A stretch of 64,000 nucleotides of DNA, taken from assembly GCA_039566865.1 (NCBI GenBank), contig CM076948.1:14891001-14955000 (forward strand), written 5' to 3'. Below are positions 1-11,396 of the stretch, in pieces. A program made the translations under genes and the position numbers. The notes under the pieces are model-generated. The model was not told where the DNA came from, made no database searches, and saw only the letters and a list, made by a program, of their open reading frames with translations. Source of the stretch: Aurelia coerulea (Eukaryota > Cnidaria > Scyphozoa > Semaeostomeae > Ulmaridae). Each line of letters starts with the position of its first letter. Position 1 is the stretch's first letter.

Positions 1-544
1 ATGCATGACGCAATTAACTTAAGGTTAGCCGCCATTATTGCTTGCATCAGCATTTTCCTTTGTGTGGTCAAGAATAGTGGCAAAATCAGTCAAAATAAGA
101 AAAAATGCGATAAAATTTAATTTGGAGCATAACTTTCATCCAAACATAAACATTATGATAGATAACATCAATGAGCACTACCCTGCACAATATCTTTGCA
201 AAATATTGTAATTTTGCTGCTTTTTTCGCGAAAATTAATATTTGAAAATTGGCGATTTTGACAGAGTCAGGTCCGGAAAATTGTCTCCCTCCCCCTCATT
301 TGTCAAAATATTTTCATGAAACTTCTTGAGTTGTTGCATAATAAGTAGTAACGAAAAGTCAGAAAGTTTCAGGGCTGTAATTGTTCTCCTGGCAGAGTTA
401 TAACAAAAAGTCTACTAGGGGGGGGGGGCAAATTTGCCCCCCCAACCAAAATAGGGTTAAGAAACCCAACTTTAGGCTTTTGTAGCACTACTTTTAGTTT
501 TGTACCCACTTCTTATATTATAATTTTCCTGTCAAGCATGATTG
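1..544. other. AT-rich non-coding DNA
   Basis: No coding similarity is recognisable on either strand. The only structured piece is a perfect palindrome at 422-443, a run of seven G, then CAAATTTG, then seven C, which could be the relic end of a foldback element. I see no gene here. Confidence 0.5.
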
Positions 545-695
545 TTTTTCAGTTTGAATAATCTACAGTCGCCCTATTTATTACAGAGGGCATCTGCATG
601 GGTTCAGTATCGTCTGTTGTTCTAGAAAACCCAATTAAATGATTAATCACCAATGGCAGGCCCCTTGCCTCTAGCCACAGCCCTTTGGCCTGAAA

Positions 696-755
696 CCTGC
701 GTTTTACCAACCTGCAAGCCTGCGTTTTACCAACCTGCAAACCTGCGTTTTACAC
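696..755. repeat. 23-bp tandem repeat, about 2.6 copies
   Basis: The unit begins CCTGCGTTTTACCAACC and starts at 696, 719 and 742. The first two units differ only at their last base and the third is partial. This is a small minisatellite with no coding content. Confidence 0.85.
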
Positions 756-944
756 TTGCCGCCTAATTACAGTGGTAGGGATAGCATTAAAAGGTCAAGA
801 TGACCTTAATTCCATAATGGTCCCCTTAGAGGTGCAGGTACGACGAAAAACGTAAGAAAAAATATATAGTAAACTGTATTTTGTTTTCGGTATAAAACAT
901 GGTTAATAAGACCATACCATGATCGGGAGAGATGATGACAAGTC

Positions 945-1330
945 TTAATAGAAGACATATATGTCATCTTCCTCTTTTTGTATGTTTTGGAAAAAATTTT
1001 CTTTGATCTTATGTTTGAATGTGTCGATATTGTTTGTTGATTTAATCTCTGATGAAAGACTATTCCATGTTTTGGGCCCTAGATAAGATAGACATTTTTG
1101 TCCAGCAGTAGTTTTGTGAAATGGAATATCCAATTTGAACTTGGACCTTCGTGTTGTCCGGCCCTGGTTGACTGGACGGAATATCTCAGCATTGTATGCT
1201 GGGGCAGTTTCTAATTTTGTGGGTTTGGGCGTTACACTCCAGACCCCATCACTCAGCAAGTGCTGTCTGGTTGGTTCATGGTTGGATCTGATAGTCTCAG
1301 CTAACATCCCAACAGAGAATTCAATTAACC
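945..1330 (-). pseudogene. LINE 3' fragment (C-terminal end of reverse transcriptase ORF)
   Basis: A 120-residue minus-strand frame (945-1307) carries the conserved C-terminal tail found after the reverse transcriptase of CR1/L2-like LINEs. It has an LRN/TRR-type segment, then FKLDIPFHKTTAGQKCLSY, then a W-N-S-L-S-x-E-I-K-S motif and a FKHKIKENFF end. The catalytic domain is absent, so this is a 5'-truncated dead copy. It belongs to a different subfamily from the plus-strand copy at 1531-1860. Confidence 0.8.
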
Positions 1331-1530
1331 AGGCTTCAATAGGGAATTACACAATTTGAATGGAATTAGAGGAAATGTACTTCAATGGATCAATATTATA
1401 ATAACTGTTTCCAATAGTCGGGCCTCTGATGTCCATGATTTCAACAGTCAGAGGCCAAAAGGTTTAAAGGGAATAGACATAGCTTATACCTCGTAGCCGC
1501 CATAAATAGGTTGAAGAAACGCTTACTTAC

Positions 1531-1860
1531 AATGACTTACAGCATTATATGCCAAATCAATTCACCTTTGGTTCCAATAGCCTTCAATCATCGGGACCTC
1601 AGATCTGGAATACACTGCCAAATGAAATGAAATCCACCGAAAACCTAAACAGTTTTAAAAATATGATAAAGAAGTGGGATGGCCCAGACTGTAAATGTAG
1701 TGCCTGTCAGTATGTATTTATGAACTATAGTTTTCTTTATTTAGTTAGATTATCAAAATACTGTAAAAATATTTATTTATGTAATTATATATATCCATCG
1801 ATTTAGATTAGTTTACTTTGTACATTTGTACATAGTAAGCTAGAGTATGTACATAATCAA
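1531..1860 (+). pseudogene. LINE 3' fragment, same family as the intact copy at 16986-20226
   Basis: From 1549 the frame reads the terminal tail PNQFTFGSNSLQSSGPQIWN, then LPNEMKS, then WDGPDCKCSACQ. This matches the end of the long LINE ORF near 20.0 kb (FGSKSLKSIGPQIWNGLPNE then WDGPNCKCSACK). The downstream AT-rich sequence to about 1860 resembles that family's 3' untranslated region (repeated GTACAT/GTATGTACATAATC motifs). Only the last ~60 codons survive, so it is 5'-truncated and non-functional. Confidence 0.85.
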
Positions 1861-1874
1861 TGTAAATAATTTGA

Positions 1875-2820
1875 CAAGTGAGCCCCAAAGTTTCTCCCAC
1901 TGTTGAAAATGTCAACAATCAGTGGCCAAACTTGATTTCTTGACTAAATGCATAAAGTATGGAAAAAAAAAGATTTCCGTTCATTTTAGACGATTAAGGT
2001 GGGACAGTCATCATTTAAAGGACAAGTCCGGGGTTGGTATGATCGATGATAAAATACGAGATATTACTGCTATGAATGATGTATGATACTTTTTTCCACT
2101 ATTTTTTGCCATCTCCTTGTGAAATTACGCATTCAAATAAACAATTTGAGCGAAGTGATGTCATATCGCGCAATGAAAACGAGGCTGTGTGATTGTTTTT
2201 TGCCCCTTTATCGTAGCAAGCCCCTTTTTAGTGTTTTCGTGCCATTTTCAATGCATGAGTAAATGATAAAGAAGCTAGCAGCAATTAAGAGGCGAAAAAC
2301 AATCGCACAGCCTCATTTTGGTTTGCGCGATATGACCTCACTTCGCTCAGATTCTTATATGAATACGTAATTTCACAAGGAGAAGGGGAAAATAGTGGAA
2401 AAAAGTATCAGACATCATTCATAGCAATCTTATCTTGCATTTTATCATCAATCATACCAACCCTAGACTTGTCCGTTAAGACGCCCCCAAAGTTACCCCT
2501 AGATGTTGGAGTAAGTCAACTGCCACCAGCCAAATCCCATTCTTGTTTCAAATTCAAGGTAATAGTCCCATCAAGGCATTTATATTTATTTAAGACAATT
2601 AAGGCGGGACTCACACCATTTAAGATGCCTCAAAAGCTGCCCCATATGTATTGAAGTAGTCAATAGTCAAAGGCCAAGCCCCATTCTTGTTTCAAATTCA
2701 GGGTAGTAATCCCATCAAGGAATTTCTACTGATTTAAGAAGATTAAGGTGGGACAAACACCATTTAAGTTTCCCCAAATGTTATCCCTAAACGTTGTCAA
2801 CAACAACTGTTTGAGAAACA
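1875..2820. repeat. ~145-bp tandem repeat array split by a TTAA-flanked palindrome
   Basis: Diverged units share the landmarks ATTAAGGYGGGAC (1993, 2601, 2742), CACCATTTAAG, and CCCATTCTTGTTTCAAATTC followed by CCCATCAAGG (2569, 2712). Spacing is 141-147 bp once the 2019-2475 insertion is removed. There are about four units. The array is non-coding; short frames within it are accidental. Confidence 0.75.
2019..2475. mobile_element. TTAA-flanked palindromic MITE (piggyBac-like target)
   Basis: The sequence is palindromic over nearly its full length, with arms of roughly 200 bp. It starts AGGACAAGTCCGGGGTTGG and ends with the inverse, CCAACCCTAGACTTGTCCG. TTAA lies on both sides (2015-2018 and 2476-2479). 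The interrupted host unit reads CATCATTTAAGACGCC once the element is removed, matching the intact units CACCATTTAAGATGCC at 2620 and CACCATTTAAGTTTCC at 2760. TTAA target duplication is the hallmark of the piggyBac superfamily; the family assignment rests on that alone because no transposase is present. Confidence 0.8.
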
Positions 2821-2910
2821 TTCAAGGTCCGTAGTGCACTAAATATGAGAATATGAGTATAGGTGAATCCAGTTCAAACTCTTGCAACATGTCATTTATA
2901 TTTAAGTTAA

Positions 2911-2970
2911 ACCCACCTGAACCCATCTAAACCCAGCTGAACACATCTTAACCCAGCTGAACCCATCTTA
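2911..2970. repeat. 10-bp minisatellite, six units
   Basis: There are six head-to-tail 10-mers of the form ACCCAKCTRA: ACCCACCTGA, ACCCATCTAA, ACCCAGCTGA, ACACATCTTA, ACCCAGCTGA and ACCCATCTTA. The register is exact and there are no indels. Confidence 0.9.
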
Positions 2971-3105
2971 TGCGATATCAGTTCACAAGAGGTCCCCTGC
3001 CAGGTGTGATGGCTCCGTTTGGAAATATCAAGAACAAGGTATCAAAAGAAGCGGGTGATAAGCAGTTAGCGCTTTATGCAGCAATGCTCTACTTTATGGT
3101 GTTAA

Positions 3106-4877
3106 AGTGTCAGTAAACCCAACAGTTTTTTTTGCATTTATAACACCACAATCATATGAATAGTCATATGAATAATCAAAAATAGCGAAATCTCGTTAAT
3201 AACCCTGTTTTATTGACGTTTGAAAACCCCTACTTCGGAGAGAAAAACGCGCAGTGAGAAGTTTGGGTCGAGCCTGGTCATGACGTACATCCCGGGATGA
3301 ACCCTTTGTGATCTATTGTTAATTCCGCAGTGACGTTAGTTTCGTTGATGATCTGCAGGATTCTTCTGATATCTTGTTTGCATTTCGATCGTAAATCGTA
3401 ACTTTAGAGAATGACTAATGCAAGCTTCATTTTGACAGACATTGAAACCAGTACTGAAGGAAGTTCCAATTTTAGCAGCGCAGTTGAAACCATTTAAACT
3501 GACTATGAAGCAGAGATGACAAAGATGATTCCTAGCGGAGTTAGGCCGAGCCGAGGCTTATAGCGAGCAGGGAAGCCCGGCGTTGTTTTATCAGAGACGT
3601 TTAGGAAGATGAGCTGAAACCCTTCCAAATTAGACCAAGATGAGCTACTAGCAGATTAACAGATAAGAAATAACAATTTCACAAAAAGGAATATATATAA
3701 ATTTATATGCACTCAACTTTGCAAGCTACTGAGAAATGGTGTTTCCTAGCATTTGCAAAACTGTGCGAAACTGTTTTACTCATTTGTTGTTCATGAAAAT
3801 ACTGGAATATAAAATAACGAAAATGAGTTTCTTAGGATGCTAGTAAAGTGTTCATGATTTACCAACTGCAGCAAACGATCGTTCGTCACAAAACAGTGCA
3901 TTGGAATCATTTCCTAAGCCACGTCTCTCTGTGAATCATCCTCTGACCAACCCTTGACAGATCGGCGGGGAAGTGTTTCAGACACTGCTTTCGTTCTTTC
4001 GTTTGGCCTTGGCATTTGTTGTGATCTCACAGACTATCATGAATTGCCTAAAAAAAAAACAGTAAAGAATCCTTGAGGGATTTGGAATGTCGTATGATAT
4101 CTTTACAGTCATAATTCTTGAGTCAACAGATGATAAAAACCATTACAAAATCGAAGAATTAAAAGCTAATTACCCTTTGATGTGATTGTCTCCCTTTTGT
4201 GCGTTGTTTACTTCGCTTCAGGTCTGTATTCGCCTTCAGCTTGCTCGTCGCTTTCAAAAGGAAGGATCTGAACAGAAAGGATAGGATTATCGAAACCCCT
4301 ACATCGTCTGTCCTGAAAATGGCTTTCCAATGCTCTTGAAGTTCTGGCAAAACAATTCTCAGTCTCCCAGATTTGTGTGCTGCTGTTGCGAGCAGCTTAA
4401 ATAAACGGACTTTCCTGCACAGTTATTTGAGCTTGTCTCTTCTTGTCCTCACGAAATCGATCAACCGCTGTCTTCCTCTCTTTGCGACTTGTCTTTCTTC
4501 CTCACAAGAATTTGATTTTGTGCAGAGAGATTCCTTGTTCTTTCTAGTTTTTCTGCTTTCATTCCAACACAACGCATTCATCATAAATTTCTTTTCGAAA
4601 CTGCATCACTGTACTGCTGTTTGAATGCCAACCACGATGTGTCTGTACAGAACGCTTTGAGCAGCCGGCATTTCATCCCGGGATCTACGTCATGAGGCTC
4701 TCGCCCTAGTCTCTTTTGAAGTACGCGACTTTTTTCAAGAAAGGACCAAAATGGGGTACTTTAAACTCCCATATTTTCCAAACCAGTGCCAATTTATCAC
4801 AAAGAGTCGTGATATATCATTTACTTGCATATTTTCTATCAATTTATGAAATAAAATGTGTTGGGTTTACTGACACT
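3106..4877. mobile_element. 1.77-kb TTAA-flanked non-autonomous element
   Basis: The left end is AGTGTCAGTAAACCCAACA and the right end is its inverse, TGTTGGGTTTACTGACACT. Both are bordered by TTAA (3102-3105 and 4878-4881). A second matched block is GAGCCTGGTCATGACGTACATCCCGGGATGAA near 3270-3303 (shown here only by its key parts ATGACGTA and ATCCCGGGAT), with its inverse near 4676-4703, so the inverted arms are about 200 bp but imperfect. The interior has no long frame and no recognisable transposase; the short frames at 4159-4350 (-) and 4373-4624 (+) are not recognised. TTAA and the long terminal inverted repeats suggest a piggyBac-type derivative. Confidence 0.7.
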
Positions 4878-4881
4878 TTAA

Positions 4882-5869
4882 TGAAAACAGCTGAATAACA
4901 ATTGTTCTGATCTCATTGGCTCGGACGGTTTTTTCATTTTGGCATTTTCTGGTCATTCTTACAACAATCACTATAGTTATTACTATTGTCTCTCGGCCAG
5001 AATTTCTATTGTTCAAAGGTCAGTGTCTTGTCGATTTGTGTGTGGCCATAACTCTGCCAATCCATTTTATGAAGGTGGGTAAAATTTGGAAAAAATTTCA
5101 CGGGTTTCTTCCTTTATCTGTCAGAAAACAATCGGGAAATGCACCTTACCTTCTATGTTTTTGAGAAAAAGATCGATCTTCGGCTCGAGTTTTCACCCGC
5201 TTTACGTTACACTAAAAACAGGGAACGCGTGACAACATAAACGAGAAACTGCAAGTACGGAAATGACTGAAGGCCCTGCCCTTCCATGCAGGGACCTTCG
5301 TCTTGGCTGAAGTGAATCCTCTCAAAATTAGCATCCTCCTTGACCAGTTCTGTTGCAGAACACGCCCCCTTCGCCCCTTGTGAAATTGTGACTGTCTATG
5401 CAGGGATAGTATCACTAGAGCCAATAAGAATGTCAGGTATTGTTGCCTTGTTGTGAAGTGTCTTTCCTTCGACGATCAGTCATCATCTCCCCTGCCTGCT
5501 TTCTCCACCCAAACAATGTCTTTCTTTGAATAACAAAGTACCCTCCAAAACATTGTTATCAACAGCCCAGGCAACAGCCAATAAAGGGGCTATATTTTGT
5601 TTCTCCTACGTGTGCAGAAAATGTTGTACCGTGAATGAGCAACAATGGATGACGATTTCCGTTGACGTCAACCCTGAACGCAGTAAACGTGAGTCCTGTT
5701 TTCCAGGCATTGGCGGAAACCATGATATGTTCACTGTATGTTCAGTTATGCGCGCCATGTCAACGTTCGTACATCTAGCCTATTTTAAAGATTTGCAGCT
5801 GCTGCGCATAGCAAATCAATAACTACATGCTCCTAACATTAATCCAGCTGCCAACCCATTACAAACAAG
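4882..5869. other. Non-coding interval with an unrecognised 98-aa frame
   Basis: Nothing repeated or structural was recognised. The longest frame, 5526-5822 (+), encodes 98 residues with no motif I know and no codon or splice context to support it. It is more likely chance than a gene. Confidence 0.35.
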
Positions 5870-8067
5870 CAGGGCTGGACAACATTTTTTAGTGCCTCCG
5901 ACCGGTAAAAAGCGCAGGCAAGGTGCCTCCAAAATTCTTGAAAAGAGTTGTCGTGAGAGTAGCTGTTTGAAAAGTAAAAGGTTTAAACTGCATGAAAATT
6001 AATGGAAATTTTGAACTGCAGTGCAATATTGGTTTGAAGGTAATCGAGATTCAACAATTCTACAAATCTAAAATTTGAAGTGTAGCCAGTGTAGCGTCAA
6101 AGATAAATTGATTTATCAACTTTGATTATCGTAGCAATGGCTTTAAAGTAGGAGTGAGCTACCTTGTTTTGCTGAAAAATATAAAGCTACATAGAATTGT
6201 TACAGTCTATTCATCTTTTCAAATGTTTTGACATGGTTGAATACGGGGCCGGAAAAAGTCCGGCAATTTTTGATGAAAAGACCAGCAGGAAATTTGTCAC
6301 TACGTCACAGGACATTTCTGAAATATTATAAGGAATGCTAGTGGAGTTTTTTCCGTTTTTATTTTTCATTTGCCAACTAAGTTTCAGTAGTTCTGTTGTT
6401 TCTTACAATTTTCTAGCGTGAAAATACTAGTATTTTGGCACTGAAGTAATTAAACATTATATATAAACCTTCGCTGCATTTGTGTTCACACCTACATCAA
6501 CTTCAGACAAGTTCAAGCTGTGTGATGTCTCTGTCCAATCAAATTTGAGAGCAAACTATCCCAAGAAAACTTTGCAAATTGTAAGCTGTTATTGTTTGTC
6601 AGCCTGTGGCAAGTTAAAAACTAACGAGAATGTCTACCAAATGAGAAATAAGAATGCTATTATTTTGTACTTTGTTATCGTTATCGAACAATTTGTGTAT
6701 CAGAATGGCAAAACATTACAGTTTAAGATAGAATTTGTCATTGAAGTCTAGAATATTCCACTTTGAGATGGACTTTTAAGGTAGCCTAAAATATCGAGGT
6801 AAATGTTTCATGGCTCCAAAACCTTATTTTGCCGGCTGTTGTAAGTTTATGAGTTGAAGGGATGTACCAACACCTTAAGTTTTGAGTAAGTATTTAGAAC
6901 CATCAATTTGCTTTGTTTTATGTTTTACAATTTTCCTCGGTGTCTGTCACAACTCGCCCCATGCCCAGGCAAGTTACAACTCTTCAATCTCAATTTTATT
7001 TCCCATCTGCGAGAAAACAGCAGCCCTGCCAACGAAAAATAAATTGCATTCGTCAGCCAATAGCCAAACCTGGCAAATGGTGGCATCACGAAGAACCTGC
7101 CTGTTGCGTTTAAGGACAAACATGCCATTTTTTTCTAAAATGTGTTTAAACAAGCCCCGGCCTCCCCTGATATCAAAATGCCCACATATTTCCTAGTTGA
7201 TTAATGTGATAGCTGTTTTCAAGTAGAAATATAATCATTGCGTTAGCATTGTCAAACAATGCACGGACATTGTTTCTGTGTTGGTCTGCAAGCTCATTTT
7301 GAAAGGAATTTATGTGTGCTAGAAGAAATTTTATGCCCAGTTGAATATAACAACTTATAATCCTATTTGCAAGGAATTTTCGCAAGGTTTTGCAGGAAAT
7401 TTTGATTTTTGCTGCCAGGAAGAAAACCTGTTTTCTAGCTTTAGTTGAATACGTCGAGTGACGATAAATGAATAGAAAATTAGCATGTAATTATAAAAAA
7501 GACTCTTGCCAAGTTTGATGATACTTTGTAATAATCTATGGCTTAAAAGCTGGGCTTCCAAGCTGTGCCTGGCTAAATGAACCAAAGAAACATTTTTCAA
7601 TTTTTAGAAGTTAGTTCTGCAGACATTTTGAAACACTTAAACTTTCTAAGATTCAATCGGTATAAATACCACGGAACAGCTGTTAATTATTGAAAGAGCA
7701 AAAATCAGTTTTCAACAATTTCTTCCAGTTTTCAAGTCAAGAGTTTCTTATAAAAATACTTTCAAATCTTAAGAAACAGTCTTTCTTCAAATTGTTTAAA
7801 CACCTATGAGTTCTTCGCTATCACGCCAAAAAACGACAAGAAGATATTCTGAAATTACGATTGTCTACCTAACTTTCGATGCAGTAATATGAGGCTCTTT
7901 TTCTTTCACAAAAATCTCATATAATACATTCTATTGAAAAATTAAAAGTGGAAAACATCCAGAAAAAGACCTTTCAGAAAAGTTTAAAAGTGCCTCCATT
8001 GTTTTGTCAGATTTTAAAACATGCCTCCGACCGACGGTCGCGCGGTCGCGCACTTTTTCCAGCCCTG
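5870..8067. mobile_element. hAT-like 2.2-kb non-autonomous element
   Basis: The ends are CAGGGCTGGACAA on the left and the inverse TTCCAGCCCTG on the right. CAGGG-type short terminal repeats are typical of hAT transposons. Just inside each end is a copy of GTGCCTCCGACCG (left) and GCCTCCGACCGACGG (right), so subterminal motifs are shared. The flanks AAACAAG (5863-5869) and GAACAAG (8068-8074) are an imperfect 7-bp direct repeat, compatible with a decayed 8-bp hAT target duplication. The interior frames (for example 6482-6751 and 6882-7196) show no hAT transposase motif, so this is non-autonomous or a deletion derivative. Confidence 0.6.
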
Positions 8068-8096
8068 GAACAAGTGACGGTAAAATGTGATATATA

Positions 8097-8829
8097 CCGG
8101 GTGAGTCAGAAAAAACGTGGGGTGTTTGGCGGATTGTGACGTCGCGTTCAGCAACCCGATCGTAGCGAACTAAACTTTTTCTTGCAGCCAGAGGTCTAAC
8201 TTAGATCATAAGCTTTTCCCCATCGAAATCGGTCATTTGATGTATTAATCAGAAAATATTTTCTTCGTAAGACGTTGTATGGGAGTTTTGCAAACTTATG
8301 AAATCTTTGATAGAGCCCCTTCAGCATTTTACCCTTGCCAAAGCAGAAAGCTGCAGGTACACTTGGTATTATCAAGGGAGAATGAAATAGTTTTGTCATG
8401 AAACATCGCGTTGATCTTGTTGAAATAAATCTCTTTACAACACAAAGGAGCATGCGTTTTTACTGTCTCTCAAACATATTCTCTTTGCAGGACAAGCTAT
8501 GACGTGACAAGACATCCCAGGGGAGAAAACGCTATTTCCGAACTGTTTCATGCTCCCCAGATAATACCACGTGTACCCGCAGCTTTGGCAAGGCTAAAAT
8601 GCTGAAGGGGCTTGGTTAAAGGTTTCCTCAGTTTGCAAGACTCCCATACAAAGTTTTAGGAAGAAAATCTTTTTTAAATAATGAATCACATGACCGATTT
8701 CGATGGAGAAAAGTTTAAGATCTAAGTCCGATTCATGGCTGCACGGAATAATTTAGTTCACAACGGTCGGATGGCTAAACGCGACGTCACAGTCCGCCAA
8801 ACACCCCACGTTTTTTCTGACTCACCCGG
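8097..8829. mobile_element. TA-flanked palindromic element 1 (CCGGGTG ends)
   Basis: The left end is CCGGGTGAGTCAGAAAAAAC and the right end is its exact inverse. TA lies on both sides (8095-8096 and 8830-8831). Each arm continues for about 300 bp with matched blocks such as CGTGGGGTGTTTGGCGG, ATCGAAATCGGTCA and CCTTCAGCATTTTA, leaving a loop of about 140 bp. There is no coding content. Minus-strand frame 8196-8453 lies inside the palindrome and is an artefact. TA target and CMGGGTG ends fit the IS630-Tc1-mariner superfamily. Confidence 0.85.
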
Positions 8830-8831
8830 TA

Positions 8832-9365
8832 GAAGAAAATAGTGTGAACGCTGATAGATGTCCGATTTCCTTCACAATGAAACAAAGTGAGAAGTAAATA
8901 ATAACAAAATTAAACTACTTTCTGTCCGCATCAGTCTTCGAAAGGGGCATATTCTGAGACAAAAAGGCACTTTTTGGTTTGTTGCAAATTGTGGGGAGCA
9001 TTTTCCCCCAGTGTCCCCCGGTTCCTACATCTCTGGTTTCGCTACATCTAATGTAATAGTTCCAATGCATATCAAGAAATTTGGTCTGCTTCATCAAGTG
9101 GGCTCGTTAAGCTAAATCCATTTCGATATAAACTAAATTGTGCCTTGAAATTGCAAATAAAAATTCTGTTACTTTGAGGCAAGCTGGGTGCATGATCTCA
9201 TTCTTCTAACATGGCTAATGAGGGCCTTTAATTCGTATTAAAATTGATTTTCCATGATTTACAGAAATCACTAATCATAGTTTAATAAGGTCGTTGATAA
9301 AAAAGGTGAACAGTGTAGGACTTCAGTAATGATGATAATGATAATAACAATCGTTATGCATAAGA
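8832..9365. other. Non-coding spacer
   Basis: No gene or full repeat was recognised. A short ATGATAATGATAATAAC microsatellite lies at 9327-9355, directly before the LINE remnant. Confidence 0.4.
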
Positions 9366-10766
9366 AAGCAGATCAAAAGCTTCACGCTCTTTCGCGCATT
9401 TCCTACTTACTTGGCACTGAAAAACTCAAGCATTTCGTGCGGGCTTTTATCTTATCCAAGTTCAGGTACTGCGCCTTAGTGTACGGGGTATCTCAAAAAA
9501 GTACCCCCTTTTGAATGAACATGGGAACAAAACGTAAAAATTTTGGGATTTGCTGAGTTCATAACTACATTTATCGATCATTAACTTAAATGCACATACC
9601 TTGCATTTTGAAATCGTCTACCAAACACCGGAGATACGAGTTTATAAGGTCATAATTTGGAGTACACCTGAAACCAGAGGTTTTGAGAAAGGGCCCAGCC
9701 ATGATTTGACATCACATAGACATTTTGCAAAATACTTTTCAACTTTAAACTTTAGTCGTTACTTTTGAAAGGAATTATACCTTGGATTGCTTCAATTGCT
9801 CTTGAAATGACTTTTTTTTTGCGGAATCGGTCCTTGCATTGCATTCCATCAAAGACAAGGAAAAGAAGCACATGCACGCTTATTTTGGAGATGTGGCACG
9901 ACTTTATCATTTTACCACATTTGTATTATATTTTTATCAGGGTCATGCACATGTGTCTTTTATTCTTTTCAAAGGCAAAAAACTGAAAGTTAAAGTTTAC
10001 AGGTGCTTTGGAAACAGTTTATGACACAAATCATGGCTAGGCCCTTTTTCAAAACTTCTGGTTTTGGGTGCATTGTAAATTTGGACTTTGAAAAGTTTTA
10101 TCTCCGGTATTTGGTGTACGATTTTTAAATGCGAAGTATGTGCATCTGAGTTGAAGATTGATGAATTTAGCTATGAACTTGGAGAGTAACGATATCTAAC
10201 TTTTTGTTCCCATTTTCAGTCAAAAGGGGGTACTTTTTTCTGAGACACCCGGTAGATGTTCTGTGACAGACACCTTCATAGCAAGATCAACCACATTCAC
10301 AAAACGGAACTGAGCATCGCATACAAGGATTGTGTTTCTGACTTTAATGCACTTTTGACGAGAGATAATTCTGTATCTGTGCACAAACGGACTCTGTAGT
10401 TGCTGATGACAGAGATCTACAAAACTAAATCGAATATCACCTTAAGCTTTATGACTGAGATATTCATTGAGGAGAATCCCCCTTATCATCTGAGAAACGA
10501 AAGTCTTGTACAAATGCCAAAGGCCCGTACAGTTCGGTTTGGGATTGAGGGTATTGCTTTCTTGGGATGTAAACGGTGACATGGACTCTCAAATGATACA
10601 AAGCAGTCATTGAATATTTCCATCTTTAAAAAACTCATAAAGGAGTGGAAGGGCGATGAATGCAACTGCCGATTATGCAAAACTTTCGTAGCACAGGTTG
10701 GGTTTTTGAATTGACCTTGTTTTATATACATTCAAAACTCGCCTGTAAATATGTATCATATGTATA
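9366..10766 (+). pseudogene. LINE 3' fragment interrupted by a TA-flanked palindrome
   Basis: Codons from about 9366 read KKADQKLHALSRISYL, then FVRAFILSKFRYCALV. This is the region after the reverse transcriptase catalytic core in CR1/L2-like LINEs. The frame stops at the element at 9484. It resumes immediately after 10254 (CDRHLHSKIN then LLMTEIYKTKSNIT) and runs to the C-terminal knuckle-like CNCRLC near 10665. Several stop codons remain, so it is dead. The same family is present in reverse at 52278-53222. The 3' untranslated part is further interrupted at 10767. Confidence 0.8.
9484..10252. mobile_element. TA-flanked palindromic element 2 (inside a LINE)
   Basis: The right end is CCGGGTGTCTCAGAAAAAAG (read inward on the minus strand); the left end is a slightly decayed CGGGGTATCTCAAAAAAG. 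TA lies on both sides (9482-9483 and 10253-10254). The arms pair over about 240 bp and more weakly across the centre, with matched blocks GTACCCCCTTTTGA and CATGATTTG. Removing the element with one TA leaves the surrounding LINE codons in frame, which fixes both boundaries. Confidence 0.9.
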
Positions 10767-11394
10767 CCGGGTGAACCAGAAACAATTTCCCATTGTTGAA
10801 AATTCATAGCATCAAGAGTACTGGGTGGATTGGAAGTAATCAATATTTGCCTGACAGCCAAAAGATCGAAGTAGTTTTGTTATTTTTCTTGCCTTCTTAC
10901 GAGCACTGAAAAAATTGGAAAATTCAAATTTAGAAAACTTGGTGGTTGCAAAATGACTGAAAAGGGCCTAAAATACTTGATCAAATCATAAAGGACTCCT
11001 CGCTTAGAACAACAGAGAAAATGCAATTTCTCATGAGCAAAAGATATCGTCTGCACATATATTGCCATGGGATTGAAAATATTTAGTATCTGTTTGAGAA
11101 TCTATGTCTTATTATTCTTGAGAGAGGTGAAACGCCTGTGAGTATTGTTCTGCGTTAGGAGAGTCCTAACGATTTGATCAAGTGTTTTAGGCCCCTTTTT
11201 CAGTCATTTTGCAACCATGAAATTTTTGTAAAGTTGAATTTACCTATATTTGCATTGCTCGTAAGAAGACGAAAAAAATCACAAAAATACTTTTGTCTTT
11301 TGGCTCTTAACTAGAATTGGAATCATTCAAATCCATAAAGTACTCGTGGTGCTACGAATTTTCGAAAGTGGGAACTTTTTTCTTGCTCACCCGG
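10767..11394. mobile_element. TA-flanked palindromic element 3
   Basis: The left end is CCGGGTGAACCAGAAACAAT and the right end, read inward, is CCGGGTGAGCAAGAAAAAAG. TA lies on both sides (10765-10766 and 11395-11396). The arms pair through AGTACT, GCAAAATGACTGAAAA-GGCC and TTGATCAAATC-type blocks around a centre near 11085. It is inserted just 3' of the LINE coding end at about 10715. It has no gene. Confidence 0.85.
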
Positions 11395-11396
11395 TA

